From NCBI GenBank assembly GCA_013397455.1, contig VYZB01000146.1, positions 796,411-860,410 on the forward strand: 64,000 nucleotides of DNA, given 5' to 3'. This DNA comes from Crotophaga sulcirostris. Its lineage: Eukaryota; Chordata; Aves; Cuculiformes; Crotophagidae. Positions 61,901-64,000 of this stretch are shown piece by piece. The position numbers and the translations under genes are program-made. Position 1 is the first letter of the stretch. Each line of letters begins with the position of its first letter. The notes beneath the pieces were generated by a model. The model made no database searches. It was given only the letters and a program-made list of their open reading frames with translations, and had not been told where the DNA came from.

Positions 61901-62188
61901 TTTGTGATTAACATAATCTACAAGAAGACAGTGTTCTGGTACTAAACCTATGCCAAAGTTTCATTTACAAGCACCATGAAACTTTCTTTGAGATTTAACT
62001 TCCAGTTCAGTGTTCTTCAAGGTTAACCACTACTCTTGAAGGTATTCTTTCTCCTTGTACTTTAATATCCTTACAGTCAACAACTGCATACATGTTATAC
62101 TGCTGTATCTTAAGAATCATCTGCCTCATCGCTGCACTGCATTATACTTTGGTATGCATTACTTATCTCAAATTTGCAGTAATGCTGA

Positions 62189-62210
62189 TTTTTTTTTTTA
62201 AAAAAAAAAA
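62189..62210. repeat. T11A11 palindrome
   Basis: Eleven T followed directly by eleven A, a perfect inverted repeat without a spacer, inside an EFCAB2 intron. Confidence 0.85.
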
Positions 62211-63087
62211 GTACATATAGAAAGTCCAGTCTGTTTGGGAAGGGGAGGCAGGCCTTAAACTCTCCCATTTCCTCTGGACTGGGAGGGGCGTGGTCAAAGC
62301 ATCCCTTTCCTGTTCTCAATTCTGTATCTTGAGTCAGTTGCACTGTTCATTTGCTGCAAACAAAAACCTCTGTGGGCCACTAAAAATATCATCTATATTA
62401 AGCACCACAAGTTCTCTTTCCATTTTGCCTTGTTTGTCAGTGGGAGCTGGGACAATCTGGTACTGAGAGTACAGAACCAGAGCAGACAGATTGCAGCATT
62501 ACATTAAAAGATCTTTCTCCTCTGATGGTTCTTTGCACTTCCTCATCTGAAGCAGCTGCATCATTTTCACAAGACTTAGCACAAGATTTCTCACACTCAA
62601 ATCTGATCTAGAGGAGACTAGACAAGCCTACTGAGCAGAGACTGCTACTGCAACCACCCAAATTTTTGTTGGGGACAGGAAGAAGAGTAAGAGATCATTT
62701 CCCAGTATCCTGATCTATACATGAAAAGAAGAAAAAGCCTTCTGTCACCTCTCAGCCCCATCTTCCAATTTTTAAGGCTGCACATCAGCTTGCAAAAGAA
62801 TGTAAAGTCTTTTTACCACTTCTTTGTCCCATTTATTAACCACACCTCGCCAAGGCACCAGCATACCATGCTTTCTATTACAAGCATGAGGTAAGGAGAC
62901 AAAAATTAGTGTAGGAAAAAAAATGTGGAGAAAGGTGACTGAAGTTCTTTACCTCTGTATGTATCTCTGAGTGAATGGGAGGACTGCTAGGTCTTGGGAG
63001 GTTTTATGTCTGAATTCTGACTTACAATTCTGACTTATGTCTGACTTCTGGCTTAAGTAATCACGTAAGAAAAGATTAGTTACCTAT

Positions 63088-63132
63088 AACTGAGAAATCT
63101 CAAGGCTGGAAGAGACCTCATGAAGGACAGAA
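63088..63132 (-). mobile_element. Possible CR1 relic, antisense
   Basis: AAATCTCAAGGCTGGAAGAG followed by ACCTCATGAAGGAC resembles the antisense start of an old CR1 3' end (GGTTGGAAGGGACCTC type). Only about 40 bp match and no further CR1 landmarks follow. Confidence 0.25.
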
Positions 63133-63533
63133 AGTTGAGAGATCTGGCTATAAGGTAGCAATAACAGGATCCAATGAAAAAAAATAGCAGGTCTTCCCTC
63201 TGCGAATTTTTGGAATGTACCATTTAAATACCTGCTCAAGAATTAGTTTTTAGTACTTAACCATCCAGTGTGGGTCCATAGCATGTCCAGAAGAGTGAGA
63301 TGGTTAGGGTTCAGATATCCTAATCCAACTGAGATTTAGGACATTCTTTTTCACCAGGCAATACAAATTTTTCCTCCGTTTTCTATAAATGCCCCTTCAC
63401 TTTGGCACAGTGTCACAGTGACCTTCTGAGATAAAAGAGCCAAAGACTCCTCATTTTAACTCATCAAAGCAGAAACAGATCAAACATGTGCAAGTTTAAG
63501 ACTGAAACATATACAAAAGATCTAAATATTTAC

Positions 63534-63606
63534 CTTTGTAATCACCTCTTGTACTTCTGCCTCAGTTGGGAAGCAACCCAGTGACCTGATAATTGTACCA
63601 ATGTCT
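63534..63606 (-). CDS. EFCAB2: EFCAB2 coding exon (most upstream in window)
   Basis: A 73-nt exon with acceptor CTTCTTTCAG before 63606 and donor AAG|GTAAAT at 63534/63533. The first base completes Arg, then DIGTIIRSLGCFPTEAEVQE and VITK. This is the calmodulin-like E-helix and linker; xIGTIIRSLGCxPTE is the EFCAB2 signature. The start exon or exons and the promoter are beyond the right edge. Together the five exons here give about 130 residues, most of a protein of roughly 160. Confidence 0.94.
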
Positions 63607-64000
63607 CTGAAAGAAGGAAAGATATAACATATTTGCCAGAAAATCTGCAATACAAGAGTGCCTGTGGAGAATTCAGATACCAGTTCAGAGCTTGCATATA
63701 GGAATGTGCATGTACAAGCACAGAAGCACACACAAACATATGTATGAGGACTTTTAAGATTATGCCTTAGTAAGCAATGTCTGTTTTTACAGACAGTAAA
63801 TATTCTGGAGCTTTTTGGAAAAGTAGAATTGTTCTTGTGACTTTCCCCAGAAATTCTTCTTTATCATTGTGTTGCAGTGTAACTTCTCAACTGCTGTCCT
63901 CTAATTGTTAAGCTTAACTCTGGTAAAGTCTACATTTATATAATTACTAAAAAACTTGAGATGAAAGGTAACAAATAAAATACATGTTTACATTAAATGG
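63607..64000 (-). other. EFCAB2: EFCAB2 intron (partial, runs off right edge)
   Basis: Sequence upstream of the first visible EFCAB2 exon. No exon or repeat is recognised in it. Confidence 0.7.

Larger units (their letters stand above)
58974..63533 (-). other. EFCAB2: EFCAB2 intron (4.56 kb)
   Basis: AT-rich intron. It holds an 11+11 T/A palindrome at 62189-62210 and a possible 40-bp antisense CR1 relic near 63.09 kb. No exon or RNA gene is seen. Confidence 0.8.

Noticed and set aside
1..64000. Search for endogenous retroviruses, CRISPR arrays, operons and tRNA or rRNA genes
   Set aside because: No LTR pairs, gag/pol/env motifs, spaced direct repeats or recognisable structural RNA genes were found by eye. 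The retroelement remnants present are CR1, mariner-type and SINE-like only.

Overview
This window is bird nuclear DNA. The interspersed repeats are almost all CR1 non-LTR retrotransposons with the avian 3' tails. The two genes I can name, EFCAB2 and KIF26B, sit next to each other in the order and orientation known for amniotes. I cannot settle the bird order from sequence alone.

Layout, with both named genes on the minus strand. Positions 55.4-64 kb hold the last five coding exons of EFCAB2 (DRC8, an axonemal EF-hand protein of the nexin-dynein regulatory complex); its first exons lie beyond the right edge. All splice phases agree and the stop codon is present. Positions 29.4-30.1 kb hold the first two coding exons of KIF26B (an atypical kinesin), inside a strong CpG island with GC boxes and an inverted CCAAT box upstream. 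Positions 1-29.4 kb are KIF26B intron 2, which runs off the left edge. It is AT-rich, poor in recent repeats, and contains no exon I can support.

The 25 kb between the genes (30.1-55.4 kb) is where the young mobile DNA lies: a nest of CR1 copies in both orientations at 32.4-33.4 kb, short CR1 tails at 34.5 and 36.4 kb, a longer CR1 at 38.1-40.1 kb that keeps ORF1 and endonuclease remnants but has lost its reverse transcriptase core, an internally deleted mariner-type DNA transposon at 42 kb, and a 5'-truncated CR1 with reverse transcriptase motifs at 54.4-55.4 kb.

The most interesting observation is between 44.4 and 49.4 kb. On the minus strand a set of open segments bounded by splice signals can be joined in one consistent reading frame, ending in a long terminal exon and an AATAAA. 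I do not recognise the product. It looks like an unannotated multi-exon gene, or a recently broken one, lying in tandem between EFCAB2 and KIF26B. I chose the splice sites by eye, so the model is a proposal; the two 3'-most exons are the best supported. No prokaryotic, CRISPR or operon-like system is present.
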